DNA from: Sphingomonas endolithica
Lineage (GTDB): Bacteria; Pseudomonadota; Alphaproteobacteria; Sphingomonadales; Sphingomonadaceae
Direction of reading: 5' to 3'
Assembly: GCF_025231525.1 (NCBI RefSeq)
Contig: NZ_CP103057.1
Location: forward strand, 2,249,001 to 2,313,000
DNA length: 64,000 nucleotides
In this document: piece by piece, positions 44,815-52,232 of the stretch
Layout: each line of letters starts with the position of its first letter
Numbering within the stretch: the first letter of the stretch is position 1
The notes under the pieces: model-generated
Database searches by the model: none
Seen by the model: only the letters and a program-made list of their open reading frames with translations
What the model was told of the DNA's origin: nothing
Position numbers and translations under genes: made by a program

Positions 44815-45492
44815 TTAAGCGTAGCTGACGGTAGTCTTAACTGCGCTACGACGACGCATGGCGAAGCCGACCGCGCCCATGCCAACGATCATCATTGCCC
44901 ACGTGGCTGGCTCAGGGACGGCGCCGGTGGCAGCGAAGGAGTTGAAGGAGAAGGAGGCCGGGTCAGCGGTGGTGCTGCCGCTGAAGTTAACGCGACCGAC
45001 CGATCCATCGCTGAACGTGCCCGTTAGCGTATTGGCGCCATTGAACAACACGTTGCGGAAATCAACGCTGGCGCTTGGGTTGGCAGTGGTGCCGAAGTTT
45101 ACGCGGAATGCAGAGTAGGCGCCAGGATCGAAGTTAGTCGCCCCGTAGGTCAGCATCGCCGTCTTGGAAGGAAGCAGCGTCTCCGAAGGCGTTCCGACAC
45201 CTGGCGAATTATCAGTGCCGCCGTTGATGGAGCCACCACCAAAGTTGTCGATGTTTGTGATGTTGTAGATCGAGCCACCATCGAGCGTAAGTGCAAGGCT
45301 GGTGAGATACGGTGTTGTGTCAGATCCAGCGGTGGTGTTAGTCACGCGGAACTTGGGCTGATCCACACCGCTGCCTGTGCCATTCGGGCTGCCTAGGTTC
45401 GTGCCCACCTCGACCAGAAACGTACCCGCATAGGCTGGGGCTGCGCTAAGCGTTAGAGCACCGACCAGCGCGGTTGCCATCATTTTCTTCAT
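44815..45492 (-). CDS. PEPxxWA-CTERM sorted surface protein
   Basis: The 225-residue protein has a signal peptide (MKKMMATALVGALTLSAAPA) and a Thr/Gly/Asn-rich beta domain. It ends in the sorting signal VPEPATWAMMIVGMGAVGFA, an Arg cluster, and SAVKTTVSYA. Proteins of this type are cleaved and exported through an exosortase (not in this window) and are often tied to exopolysaccharide. A TTAA-N7-TTAA site lies 36 bp upstream of the ATG, and a terminator follows. Confidence 0.9.
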   Translation of the reverse strand: MKKMMATALVGALTLSAAPAYAGTFLVEVGTNLGSPNGTGSGVDQPKFRVTNTTAGSDTTPYLTSLALTLDGGSIYNITNIDNFGGGSINGGTDNSPGVGTPSETLLPSKTAMLTYGATNFDPGAYSAFRVNFGTTANPSASVDFRNVLFNGANTLTGTFSDGSVGRVNFSGSTTADPASFSFNSFAATGAVPEPATWAMMIVGMGAVGFAMRRRSAVKTTVSYA

Positions 45493-45527
45493 TAAAGTTT
45501 CCCTATCCTACCGTGAGCCAACTTGGC

Positions 45528-45546
45528 GATTAACCTGCTGTTAATC
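45528..45546. promoter_or_regulatory. Palindromic TTAAC-N5-GTTAA site (CtrA-like), gene at 45492
   Basis: GATTAACCTGCTGTTAATC is a perfect inverted repeat and also a full TTAA-N7-TTAA CtrA-type box, 36 bp upstream of the start codon. Related sites precede the other three PEP-CTERM genes. Confidence 0.6.
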
Positions 45547-45730
45547 TTTCCGGTAGTGGAGGAGTCACATGGCGGTCAACGAGGGAAGATGGGGCCATCG
45601 TCTCTTTCTTGAACATTTCTATGCGGTAACAGTAAACAAAAATTAACCTGTGCCGAACTGGCACATAGCCCTTTGCTCTTAGGTGCGACAAGATCAGCGT
45701 CATAGGTCGGAGAGCCGATCGTGCCGTGTC

Positions 45731-45913
45731 TTAGCCTCCCACGCTGACATACGGGTGCGCAGCCCGCACCACCTCGGCAGCCTTCTCGATCGCCGCCAAC
45801 TCGGTGGCGCTGCCGGTCGGGTGGGTCGCCCAGTTCGATTTGACGTTGAACGCGAGCGAGCAGCGTCCCGCGTTCAGCCCGGCAGCGAATAGGCCGCTGC
45901 GGGGAACTATGCA
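45731..45913 (-). pseudogene. C-terminal fragment of an unidentified gene
   Basis: The minus-strand frame ending at 45731 reads LFAAGLNAGRCSLAFNVKSN, WATHPTGSATELAAIEKAAE, VVRAAHPYVSVGG, with coding-like composition. It has no start codon before an upstream TAA at 45914-45916. It looks like the 3' remnant of a deleted gene. The rest of 45493-46003 shows nothing else. Confidence 0.4.
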
Positions 45914-46003
45914 TTATGCCGTGACGAGCCTCGGTTGGAACGCAGCAGTAGCGGCGGCCAACAGCACTAACCAGTCGTAGTCCGAGCCGCTAAGGGCCGG
46001 CTG

Positions 46004-46294
46004 ATGGATTCCCTAATCATCGTGCTGATCGTTCTGGTCGCAGTCTTGCTCATCTCCATCCGTATGGCAGGAGCAGAGAAACGGCGGCGCCAACGGGCGT
46101 GGGCAAGCTACTTCCAACAGCCTGAGCCACAGCATCGCCAGAAAAAGGCGGAGGCATCAACGGCGAGTGCGTTCGGTGCAAGCACCACCTCGACCAGCAA
46201 ACGCGCCAGCACGATGAAGCGGACCCTCTGGTTTGCCATTCCGATCGGCATCATGCTGTGGTGCCTCATCGTTTGGGCGGTGATCGGTCTCTAA
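46004..46294 (+). CDS. Small two-helix membrane protein
   Basis: The 96-residue protein has hydrophobic helices at both ends (LIIVLIVLVAVLLISIRMAG and LWFAIPIGIMLWCLIVWAVI). They are joined by a polar Arg/Gln/Ser/Thr-rich stretch (KRRRQRAWASYFQQPEPQHR). No family is recognised. It converges on and slightly overlaps the small gene on the other strand. Confidence 0.55.
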   Translation: MDSLIIVLIVLVAVLLISIRMAGAEKRRRQRAWASYFQQPEPQHRQKKAEASTASAFGASTTSTSKRASTMKRTLWFAIPIGIMLWCLIVWAVIGL

Positions 46295-46434
46295 AGGTCG
46301 AGCCAGCGGCGCTGGAGCTTAGCAAGTAGCCGACGAGCCTCTGCGCTCGCGCCATCCGTGCGTTGGTATGCCGCCAGCAGATCGGCGCCAGTCATCTCCT
46401 GAATGAACGCCTCGTCAGTGTGCGGCTCGATCAT
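46291..46434 (-). CDS. Small acidic-start hypothetical protein (47 aa)
   Basis: It reads MIEPHTDEAFIQEMTGADLL, then AAYQRTDGASAEARRLLAKL and QRRWLDL, with helical character. An ATG at 46434 is used here; the frame is open to 46482. No family is recognised. Confidence 0.45.
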   Translation of the reverse strand: MIEPHTDEAFIQEMTGADLLAAYQRTDGASAEARRLLAKLQRRWLDL

Positions 46435-46507
46435 GCGGGCACGGTACACTTGCCGTGATGAGTCAGAACGCGCGGACGTCACTTCGCCGGATCATAAGCA
46501 AGCAAAA

Positions 46508-46532
46508 AGCCGCCAACCTTTCGGCCAGCGGC
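46508..46532 (-). terminator. Terminator after the second PEP-CTERM gene
   Basis: AGCCGC and GCGGCT arms enclose a TTTCGG loop and are followed on the minus strand by TTTTTGCTTG, 29 bp past the stop codon at 46561. Confidence 0.65.
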
Positions 46533-46560
46533 TCTCTTTTGCTTGTCTGACGGATGGTGC

Positions 46561-47151
46561 TTACGCGGCGGCGATCGCGCGCACCTTGTTGGTGAAGTTC
46601 ACCTCCGAAACCTTGATGCGACGACGCATCGCAAACCCAACTGCACCCATGCCGAGGATCATCATGGCCCAGGTCGCAGGCTCAGGCACGGCGCCGGAGG
46701 TGGCAAGTCGCACAGTGCCAGGACCAGCGGCCGTCAGTGTGAAGGCGCCCCGATCAGAGTTGGCGTAAGACGTAAAGACAATGTTGTAGGCAGCCCCGGC
46801 GAGGAGGTTGGCCGTGAGCTGAGCGTTGGAGCCGACGCCGCTATCATCATCAACGGCAGTAATATTGGTCAGTGCCGATGATGGGTTAAACGCACCCGTA
46901 TATAGGGACAGAAAATTGTCAAATGCGCTAACGGCATCAAAGGTGTAAGCGCCTGCTGCGTCGACAGTGAACGAGAAGGACTGATAGGCGACGTTCGTAC
47001 CGGCTCCCGACAACGTGGTCGTGGTAAATGCTCGATTGTACGTAGGCGCGGTCGTAGTGTTACCCGAAAAAACTACCGTCGCCGCGTTAGCAGCACTGCC
47101 GAAAGACGCGGCTAGAACAACAGCAGCCCCAATGTTACGGATCATCTTCAT
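46561..47151 (-). CDS. PEPxxWA-CTERM sorted surface protein
   Basis: The 196-residue protein has a signal peptide (MKMIRNIGAAVVLAASFGSA, then ANA). Its beta domain resembles a prepeptidase-type fold (FTVDAAGAYTFDAVSAFDNF, LSLYTGAFNPSSALTNITAV, DDDSGVGSNAQLTANLLAGA). The sorting end is VPEPATWAMMILGMGAVGFA plus RRR. The tail after the arginines (IKVSEVNFTNKVRAIAAA) is longer than in its neighbours. Confidence 0.9.
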   Translation of the reverse strand: MKMIRNIGAAVVLAASFGSAANAATVVFSGNTTTAPTYNRAFTTTTLSGAGTNVAYQSFSFTVDAAGAYTFDAVSAFDNFLSLYTGAFNPSSALTNITAVDDDSGVGSNAQLTANLLAGAAYNIVFTSYANSDRGAFTLTAAGPGTVRLATSGAVPEPATWAMMILGMGAVGFAMRRRIKVSEVNFTNKVRAIAAA

Positions 47152-47195
47152 TTTAGGTCCCCTCTGTGCCTCGCACAGCGCGGGGCTGTTGGTGT

Positions 47196-47214
47196 TGTTA
47201 ACCTGCCGTTCACC
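47196..47214. promoter_or_regulatory. TTAAC-N5-GTTCA site, gene at 47151
   Basis: TGTTAACCTGCCGTTCACC is nearly identical in its core to the site at 45528 and lies 45 bp upstream of the start codon. The surrounding gap 47152-47784 holds no convincing gene. Confidence 0.5.
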
Positions 47215-47667
47215 AAAAGAAAACGTCTTTTCTCGATCTTATTCACGCCTGTTCCATTTCGTCACAGAAGCAGGCGCCGGCGGTAGGCGCTGTCGTACTT
47301 GAACGGCTAGCGGCCGAACTACGCGGTGTACCCTCCAACCCCGTCGAGACCGTCGCCCCAACAAAAAGGGATGGCGGTAACCAGATCATTCGGGAGGCCG
47401 GTGACGAAGTTCTTTTACCCCAACCGGCACAAGGCAGGCCAGCCGCAATACGGGGCGCGCGCTCGGCTGCGTTGCACCCGATTACTAGCGACGGCCTGGA
47501 ACTGATCGCCCCAGCACGGCGCGCCGCTATGATCCAATCGTCGGCAGAAGATAGGCCAGAGTGCAGGCGCGCTGGGCACCTCCGAGGCACTGCGCTCTAG
47601 GTTTAGGTGGCGTTAGGTGTGGCCAAATAGACACGACGGGCCGCTATCGTATTAAATTTGTAAAACT

Positions 47668-47686
47668 GGTTAACAATTGGTTGCGA
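47668..47686. promoter_or_regulatory. TTAAC-N5-GTT site, gene at 47785
   Basis: GGTTAACAATTGGTTGCGA carries the same core, 99 bp upstream of the metalloprotease start codon. Confidence 0.45.
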
Positions 47687-47784
47687 GGAAGTCCGGCGCG
47701 ATTAGAAGTTACGGTGAATCGGCCGCTGCAGCCGTACGATCTAATTGCTCGTTCAGCACCGGTCAAACTACAGGGGGAAGCGAA

Positions 47785-49008
47785 ATGCTCAATATGAAGA
47801 CTAGACTGGCAGCAGCTGCGGCTTTGGCGATGGTGATCGGCACGCCAGCGATGGCTAGTGTGACGTTTCAGCTGGTTGATTACAATGGCTCTGTGACCGG
47901 CACGGCTGCTGCACAAGGTTTCAAGATTGCAACCGACTATTGGGCATCGGTACTGACGACGTCCGCCGACGTAGGCGATGTGACCGTCCGCCTAGAGACT
48001 GGCTACAATCCTCTAGCCACCGGCGTGATCGGGTCGACCGGCAGTACGCGTTATCTCGTGGGCACTTCAGACATTTATGAACAACTCGGTGCGACTGGTG
48101 TTGGGGCGCTTGACGCAAAAGCAAACGCCAGTCTGAGCCCGCTCACTGCTGCAGGTGATCTCCAGGCGATTACCAGTGGCTATGGCAATCCTGCTACGAA
48201 ACTTGGCGTCGACTGGACGACCAAGATCTTCGACAACGACGATAGTCTCAACAATACTCAGATGGTTGTTAATGGCGCGACGTTGAAGGCCCTGGGTTAC
48301 ACTGGATTCAACCCTGCCCAGCGTGATGCGCAGGTCAACTTTAGCAGCAACTTCGCCTTCGATTTCAACCCAACTGACGGCATCACGGCTGGCACTTTCG
48401 ATTTTATCGGCGTCGCCATCCATGAAATCGGCCACGCGCTTGGCTTTGTCAGCGGCGTCGATCAGTATGATACCGGCAGCGCTACAGGGTTTAATCGCGA
48501 CGCAGGGGGCGCGGGTGGCTTCTCCACGCTCGACCTGTTCCGCTACAGCGCCGACTCTACGAACATCGCACCCGGCACCGGACCGGCGCTTGACCTCGCA
48601 GTGGGCTCCGCAGCCTATTTTTCGATTGATGGGGGCCAGACCCAATTCAACGGTAGCTCGCTGTTCTCGACTGGTCGCAACCGTGGCGATGGCCAGCAGG
48701 CCTCGCACTTTAAGGATTTAGGCGGTTGCACCGGGCAGATCGGCATCATGGACCCAAACTTCTGCTTTGGCCAAATGGGCGAAGTGAGCGCGACCGATCT
48801 GGCGGCGTTTGATGCCCTAGGTTGGAACCTCAAATTCGACGTTTTGGCGAACACAGGCTACAAGGTTACGTCTGCCGACATCTACACCCAGTTTGCACAG
48901 TCCGTCCCGGAGCCCACCACATGGGCGATGATGCTGGTCGGCTTCGGCGTGATCGGTGGGGCCATGCGCCGCCGGGGTAAGGTCAAGACGACCGTCAGCT
49001 ACGCATAA
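47785..49008 (+). CDS. NF038122-type metalloprotease with PEP-CTERM signal
   Basis: The 407-residue protein has a signal peptide (MKTRLAAAAALAMVIGTPAM) and a zinc-protease motif AIHEIGHALGFVSGVD. The region NFCFGQMGEVSATDLAAFDA, then LGWNL, is the metzincin-like end, as in the NF038122 PEP-CTERM metalloproteases. It ends VPEPTTWAMMLVGFGVIGGA, RRR, GKVKTTVSYA. GGGGGAAG precedes the ATG at 47785. It is presumably sorted to the surface and acts outside the cell. Confidence 0.9.
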   Translation: MLNMKTRLAAAAALAMVIGTPAMASVTFQLVDYNGSVTGTAAAQGFKIATDYWASVLTTSADVGDVTVRLETGYNPLATGVIGSTGSTRYLVGTSDIYEQLGATGVGALDAKANASLSPLTAAGDLQAITSGYGNPATKLGVDWTTKIFDNDDSLNNTQMVVNGATLKALGYTGFNPAQRDAQVNFSSNFAFDFNPTDGITAGTFDFIGVAIHEIGHALGFVSGVDQYDTGSATGFNRDAGGAGGFSTLDLFRYSADSTNIAPGTGPALDLAVGSAAYFSIDGGQTQFNGSSLFSTGRNRGDGQQASHFKDLGGCTGQIGIMDPNFCFGQMGEVSATDLAAFDALGWNLKFDVLANTGYKVTSADIYTQFAQSVPEPTTWAMMLVGFGVIGGAMRRRGKVKTTVSYA

Positions 49009-49031
49009 GGTTGGATTCGTCACGCGAGCCG

Positions 49032-49060
49032 GAAGCCGCTGGTCGAAAGACTGGCGGTTT
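49032..49060 (+). terminator. Terminator after the metalloprotease gene
   Basis: CCGCTGGTC and GACTGGCGG pair around GAAA and are followed by TTTTTGCTG, 24 bp past the stop. Confidence 0.75.
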
Positions 49061-49087
49061 TTGCTGTGTGAAATCGGCCTGTCGCGA

Positions 49088-49220
49088 TCAGCTTAGGCGC
49101 GACGCCAGATATTTCAGGGCGTCTCGCACCTTCGTCACCGATAGCTCGATGATCGTCTGTTTTGCATAGATGCCGGACGTAGTGTTGCTGCGGTGGTCTA
49201 GCGATGGCGGCCAGCCTAAT
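49088..49220 (-). pseudogene. Tyrosine-recombinase (integrase) C-terminal remnant
   Basis: The minus-strand frame to a stop at 49088 reads VARLGWPPSLDHRSNTTSGI, then YAKQTIIELSVTKVRDALKY and LASRLS. The LDH followed nine residues later by the nucleophile-type Tyr in GIYAK is the end of a phage-type integrase (compare the usual LGH...IYA). Upstream the HxLRR box is damaged (PLLRCRQ) and the frame hits a TGA near 49276. Everything before it is gone. The remaining part of 49009-49350 shows no other gene. Confidence 0.65.
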
Positions 49221-49350
49221 CGGGCGACCGGCAACTGTCGGCACCGTAGCAACGGTCCCCCTTTGGCGCGGTGTCAGGAGGAGCAATCAGCTCGCGCGCT
49301 TTGTCGTTTCTGATCAGCTCGACAACGTGGCAATAAGCTCCAGAACAAAG

Positions 49351-49668
49351 CTATCCGCACTCTTTCAAACCATAGCGCTGCCATGCCACATTCGAACGGA
49401 TGCCCGCATTAGACTTGACCAGAGTGCAGGCCAGGTCGGATCGATCCGGGGGCGTGCATTGCGCCACGATAAAGGGTCCTTCGTTTCCCGCGGGCAAGCA
49501 GGATACCTTCTTGCCAATCGTGAGCCTCGTCAGAACGCCTCGTGCCTTCGTGGGTACGAGTTTGCCCACTTCCAAGCCCGCGATGCGAATTCGTGTGCTG
49601 TCGCTGCAAACCATCGTGGTGCCGTTCGGCACGCTCGCGACCAGACACAAGATTACTGCAGCCATCAT
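49351..49668 (-). CDS. Small secreted nuclease-like (SNase-fold) protein
   Basis: The 105-residue protein has a hydrophobic start (MMAAVILCLVASVPNG), then CSDSTRIRIAGLEVGKLVPT, LTRLTIGKKVSCLPAGNEGP, FIVAQCTPPDRSDLACTLVK. The order of these pieces matches small thermonuclease-type proteins (DGDTIRIxG, then V.C, then YGR.VA.C, then DLA..LV). The catalytic Asp of DGDT is replaced by Ser-Thr and the YGR Arg region by GPF, so activity is doubtful. The gap 49669-49961 holds nothing convincing. Confidence 0.55.
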   Translation of the reverse strand: MMAAVILCLVASVPNGTTMVCSDSTRIRIAGLEVGKLVPTKARGVLTRLTIGKKVSCLPAGNEGPFIVAQCTPPDRSDLACTLVKSNAGIRSNVAWQRYGLKECG

Positions 49669-49961
49669 ATTGCAGCCTCCTTGTTCGGCCTCCGAGATCC
49701 GGCGGAAGCCAATAGCGCCTTCTTCGGCTCGAGTACCTCTCTAGTCCCCCACTACGCTGCTAGCCAGTGTCCTAGCGCTGGCTTTGCACGTTGATTGCTG
49801 TGGTGCAGGCGAGCGACCCATGAACCGAAACAACGCGCCGGTGGCGGTATGGCGAAGGCGTTGAGGATCGCCTGACAGGTAGGTCTCGTGGCATCCGTTA
49901 AGGCTTTCCGCAAATCTGTTTTGCAGTAATACGCATCTTCCCCCCGCCAAAGGTTCCAGCC

Positions 49962-50453
49962 GTGGAAAACGTTATTGATCCTGTTACCCTGGCAGCCGAG
50001 CTCACGATCGCATGGCTGTCCAACTCAAACACTCGCGCCGCATCGGAAGATGTCCCAGCGTTCCTCACCTCAATGCACACTGCGGTGAAGTCTTTGGCCG
50101 CTCCCGAGGCCAGTGTTGAGCCAGAAGCTCCCGCACCCGAGCACAAACCGGCCGTGACGGCCCGCAAGTCACTAGCCAGCCCCGATTACATTATTTCGAT
50201 GATAGACGGGAAGCCATACAGAACCCTTGCCCGGCACCTTGCGGCCAATGGGCTCAGGCCGGCTGAATACCGGCAGCGGTATGGCCTCAAACCCGACTAC
50301 CCGATGACGGCCGCAACCTACTCAGAAGTTCGCCGCGCGATGGCAAAGAAGATCGGGTTCGGTCGGAAGCTCGGGGAGACGAACGCCGCACGTGCGGCAA
50401 AGGACAAAGCTCCCGGGCGCCGCGGTCGCAAGCCAGCGGCGAAGAAAGACTAG
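49962..50453 (+). CDS. MucR/Ros-family regulator lacking zinc ligands
   Basis: The 163-residue protein keeps the MucR core (DGKPYRTLARHLAANGLRPA, then EYRQRYGLKPDYPMTAATYS and AMAKKIGFGRKLGE). At the finger, the usual Cys before the LEDGK turn is Ser (YIISMIDGK) and the second His of the RHL..HY block is absent. Some Ros/MucR homologues in Mesorhizobium are reported to fold without zinc, so it may still bind DNA. The N terminus and the Lys/Arg-rich tail are typical. The start is a GTG at 49962. Confidence 0.85.
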   Translation: MENVIDPVTLAAELTIAWLSNSNTRAASEDVPAFLTSMHTAVKSLAAPEASVEPEAPAPEHKPAVTARKSLASPDYIISMIDGKPYRTLARHLAANGLRPAEYRQRYGLKPDYPMTAATYSEVRRAMAKKIGFGRKLGETNAARAAKDKAPGRRGRKPAAKKD

Positions 50454-50624
50454 ATTTAGCCACGACAGCGGCCGACGTCCTTCTTCATGCCTGGGGCAAA
50501 GGACATACTCAGTAGCACCGTTGCCCGCTATCTGACGGCCTTGCGATGGCACCGTCACCGACCGGAGGCAGCGAGCTTTGGGGGCCTGCCCCTTGCTCGT
50601 CATTGGTGGTACGATGATCGCATA

Positions 50625-50807
50625 ATGAAAACACGGATGAAGCGGAACGCTGGGGCGATGAAGCGTCTCACGCAGATCGAGATGTCGATCATAGAACTCG
50701 GAGACGAGGACCTGCTCGATCTCGCCGACATTTACAGGGATAAGTCCGAGACCGTTATCGCGCAGTACGCCTTCGCTGAGATGGCCCGGCGCAAAATTAG
50801 CCTATAA
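50625..50807 (+). CDS. Small helical hypothetical protein (60 aa)
   Basis: It reads MKTRMKRNAGAMKRLTQIEM, then SIIELGDEDLLDLADIYRDK and SETVIAQYAFAEMARRKISL. It is strongly helical with an acidic middle. A longer frame from 50487 is open but has no coding character. No family is recognised. Confidence 0.5.
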   Translation: MKTRMKRNAGAMKRLTQIEMSIIELGDEDLLDLADIYRDKSETVIAQYAFAEMARRKISL

Positions 50808-50933
50808 GCTGCTTGGGCAACTGCGGGCGTATGGCGGCTTCGTCTGGGAGCAGCCGTTCGTCAAAGCGATGAACGCCTACAAATCTTCCGAATGTTCCCG
50901 TTGTAGTCGGGAGCGGAAGGACCAGCGAACGAG

Positions 50934-51863
50934 TCAGGTCGCATAATCAGTTCTGGCCGCCGCCTTCGGTGTGATGACAGCCCAAGTCACGCCGGTCAGC
51001 GCTGCGAGCACGAACGTCTCGACCAAGAATTGCCCTTCGGCGGCGAAGGCCAGCCACCAACTATCCTTGATCCAGAAACTGAATAGGCCGGTTGCGACGA
51101 TCCGCCCTCTCATCAGCAACATAAGCAGGACGAACAGCGCAACACGACGAAACTTCGACCCTTTAAGAACCGGCCACAAAAGGTAGATGATAATAAACGA
51201 GGAAATGGTCGGCTCTATGAACATGCCATAAATGTATTTGTAAACGTAAATTCCGTACGGCATCGTGTGTACTTCAGGAGTCTCAGTCAGGTGCATCATG
51301 GCGGTTACTAGATCCGCAATGAACTTCAGCACCGGCAGCAGTCCAAAATAACCGATGGCGCTTGCAAGAACGACAGCCAAAAGCATTGCCACAGGCCGAT
51401 CCGATCCGACCTTTCGGGCTATGACGACCGCGATGGCACCGCTGTAAAACGACAACAGCGCGTTAGGCAGGCGGGTCATCAGCAGGTAGACCCAGCGCAG
51501 GTCAACCCACCCATCGGAGACGATGTTGTCGACGACTATAACGCGCAGCGTTTCCTGCAGGAGGACGACCAGCAGCCCGAAGAACGCGGCAGCAAAATAG
51601 ATGTTGTGCCGATCGAGATACCAGCTTGCCAGACGGCAAACGTACACCATCGCGCCAAGCCGCACGACTTGCCCGACATACCTAGCCCAAGGAGGGGCAT
51701 CTCCGTCGTTAGGATAGGGGATCCCAAGGTGCGCGATGGCGAGATCGTGTGATCCCAACGCGAGGAATGCCGTGATAATCATCCCGAACGCGAGAATGGT
51801 ACAGTTCTTCACGGTAAGCGTCACTTGCTGAGCCGGCTGAACGTTGGTCACGGAAATCCTCAC
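50934..51863 (-). CDS. Multi-pass membrane protein of unknown function
   Basis: The 309-residue protein has about eight hydrophobic segments (LAFGMIITAFLALGSHDLAI, YFAAAFFGLLVVLLQETLRV, LLAVVLASAIGYFGLLPVLK, ISSFIIIYLLWPVL, RRVALFVLLMLLM and others) with short loops. There are no recognisable transporter or enzyme motifs. It stands alone, with about 130 bp to the small gene at 50807 and about 370 bp to the next PEP-CTERM gene. It is likely cargo of the island. Confidence 0.75.
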   Translation of the reverse strand: MRISVTNVQPAQQVTLTVKNCTILAFGMIITAFLALGSHDLAIAHLGIPYPNDGDAPPWARYVGQVVRLGAMVYVCRLASWYLDRHNIYFAAAFFGLLVVLLQETLRVIVVDNIVSDGWVDLRWVYLLMTRLPNALLSFYSGAIAVVIARKVGSDRPVAMLLAVVLASAIGYFGLLPVLKFIADLVTAMMHLTETPEVHTMPYGIYVYKYIYGMFIEPTISSFIIIYLLWPVLKGSKFRRVALFVLLMLLMRGRIVATGLFSFWIKDSWWLAFAAEGQFLVETFVLAALTGVTWAVITPKAAARTDYAT

Positions 51864-51978
51864 TATGAGCTAGTGTCTTGCCCCTATAAGACAGCAAAGG
51901 ATGGCGCAACGCGCGTTATCTTGCCACGTGCCGGATCACGGCTGCCTTTGGCACCATCTGCCAAAAGCCGCCGGACTG

Positions 51979-52173
51979 CTATCCACCAATTTCGGCCATG
52001 GCAGCTAGCGCCAGAAACGGACATTCGGCCCCTCCCTGCACGATCAGCTCCGTCGCCTTCGTGCCCCCGCCGCTGAGCGCGGCGCAGCGGTCCAGGTGGT
52101 CTGCACACCAGGCTGCGAGAAAGTGATGATTAGCAAAGGTGTCCCAAATAGCGACAAGTACACCATCTGCCAT
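51979..52173 (-). CDS. Possible small protein (64 aa)
   Basis: It reads MADGVLVAIWDTFANHHFLA, then AWCADHLDRCAALSGGGTKA and ELIVQGGAECPFLALAAMAE. The composition is compatible with a real protein, but no ribosome-binding site is evident. The start codon abuts the promoter region of the divergent PEP-CTERM gene. Confidence 0.35.
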   Translation of the reverse strand: MADGVLVAIWDTFANHHFLAAWCADHLDRCAALSGGGTKATELIVQGGAECPFLALAAMAEIGG

Positions 52174-52174
52174 T

Positions 52175-52193
52175 GATTAACGATTCGTTCATC
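52175..52193. promoter_or_regulatory. TTAAC-N5-GTTCA site, gene at 52233
   Basis: GATTAACGATTCGTTCATC matches the sites before the other PEP-CTERM genes and lies 40 bp upstream of the start codon. Confidence 0.5.
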
Positions 52194-52232
52194 CGTACGG
52201 AAATTTCAACATCACACGACCCCGGGGGAATT

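Noticed and set aside
47202..47600. A 132-codon open frame on the + strand before the metalloprotease gene
   Set aside because: It has no start codon until near its end, the opposite strand is also open over the same DNA, and the composition is typical of chance frames in GC-rich sequence.
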